From NCBI GenBank assembly GCA_021809185.1, contig JAKBAI010000020.1, positions 1 through 35,640 of the forward strand: a stretch of DNA of 35,640 bases, written 5' to 3'. This stretch comes from Planctomycetota bacterium. GTDB taxonomy: Bacteria; Planctomycetota; Planctomycetia; Gemmatales; Gemmataceae. The notes under the pieces were generated by a model that had not been told where the DNA came from, searched no databases, and was given only the letters and a program-made list of their open reading frames with translations. The position numbers were made by a program, and so were the translations under genes. Positions 35,325-35,640 of the stretch are shown here, piece after piece. Position 1 is the first letter of the stretch. Each line of letters starts with the position of its first letter.

Positions 35325-35640
35325 ATGGCGAATAATTCACCCGGCGAGCTGATCCGCAGTGCCTGGTCCAAAAATCCGATTGCCATTCCTGGGGTATTCA
35401 ATCCCTTAATGGCTATCATGGCAGAAAATCTGGGGTTTGAGGCAGTTTACTTATCTGGTGGAGCATTAGCTGCAGGAAATGGAGTCCCCGATATCGGTTT
35501 GTTAGGGCTGGAAACTTTTGTCAACGCCGCGCGAGCAATTACTGATGGGACATCTTTACCCGTATTATGTGATATCGATACGGGGTTTGGTGGAGTTCTG
35601 AATGTCGAACGCACGATCCAACAGATGGAAAATGCAGGAG
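35325..35640 (+). CDS. prpB: PrpB-like methylisocitrate/isocitrate lyase family protein (5' part only)
   Basis: The first 105 codons are present and the rest lies beyond the window. The segment resembles 2-methylisocitrate lyase (PrpB), which splits 2-methylisocitrate into pyruvate and succinate in propionate breakdown. Matching motifs are PGVFNPLMAIMAENLGFEAV, YLSGGALAAGNGVPDIGLL and PVLCDIDTGFGG, whose aspartates bind magnesium. The diagnostic KKCGH loop is outside the window, so related enzymes such as oxaloacetate decarboxylase or phosphonopyruvate hydrolase cannot be excluded. ATG at 35325 has no strong ribosome binding site (CGAGAG lies 10 or so bases upstream). No other prp gene is visible. 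Confidence 0.85.
   Translation, partial: MANNSPGELIRSAWSKNPIAIPGVFNPLMAIMAENLGFEAVYLSGGALAAGNGVPDIGLLGLETFVNAARAITDGTSLPVLCDIDTGFGGVLNVERTIQQMENAG

Overview
The window looks like chromosomal housekeeping DNA from a low-GC member of the Planctomycetota. Evidence for that assignment: a PknB-type kinase with a long disordered N-terminus and an SPEQA motif; a DUF1571 secreted protein, a family I associate mainly with planctomycetes; a Rho factor with a very large N-terminal extension; and long AT-rich intergenic gaps. The phylum is an inference from gene content; there is no rRNA here to confirm it. I found no tRNA, rRNA, insertion sequence, prophage or CRISPR array.

Layout. Positions 1-8355 read leftward: a Ser/Thr protein kinase cut by the window edge, an ABC-2 permease with its ATPase, and cobalamin-dependent methionine synthase (metH). 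A 2.76-kb AT-rich gap (8356-11114) follows, at which gene direction switches. It has no recognisable gene but holds a cluster of strong hairpins at 9124-9293 and one 162-codon open frame. From 11115 nearly everything reads rightward: polA, coaE, rho, ribH, purM, then (after one leftward DUF1571 gene) a metallo-beta-lactamase-fold hydrolase, ligA, a five-gene cluster, purN, an EboB-like TatD hydrolase, serS, and the first third of a PrpB-like lyase.

The most interesting parts are three. (1) rho encodes 1249 residues, of which only the last 419 are a standard Rho; the first 830 are a charged, low-complexity tail with NQEIV-like pentapeptide repeats. Its leader holds a TTGACA box, a 27-codon open frame and a strong hairpin. 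(2) Positions 25941-31447 form a tight apparent operon: Gfo/Idh/MocA oxidoreductase, an unrecognised protein with a C-terminal membrane anchor, a divergent Nudix protein, a YcjX-like GTPase and a YcjF/DUF697-like membrane protein. Two of its junctions are 4-base stop/start overlaps. This is the best candidate for an undescribed system. (3) Intergenic regions repeatedly carry short tandem duplications (11-24 bp units) and dyad-symmetric elements.

The other genes serve core metabolism: methionine/folate (metH), CoA (coaE), riboflavin (ribH), purines (purM, purN), replication and repair (polA, ligA), translation (serS), transcription termination (rho) and probably propionate or C4 metabolism (prpB-like). 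Several genes seem to start at TTG or GTG, so the start codons were chosen from ribosome binding sites and overlaps where possible.
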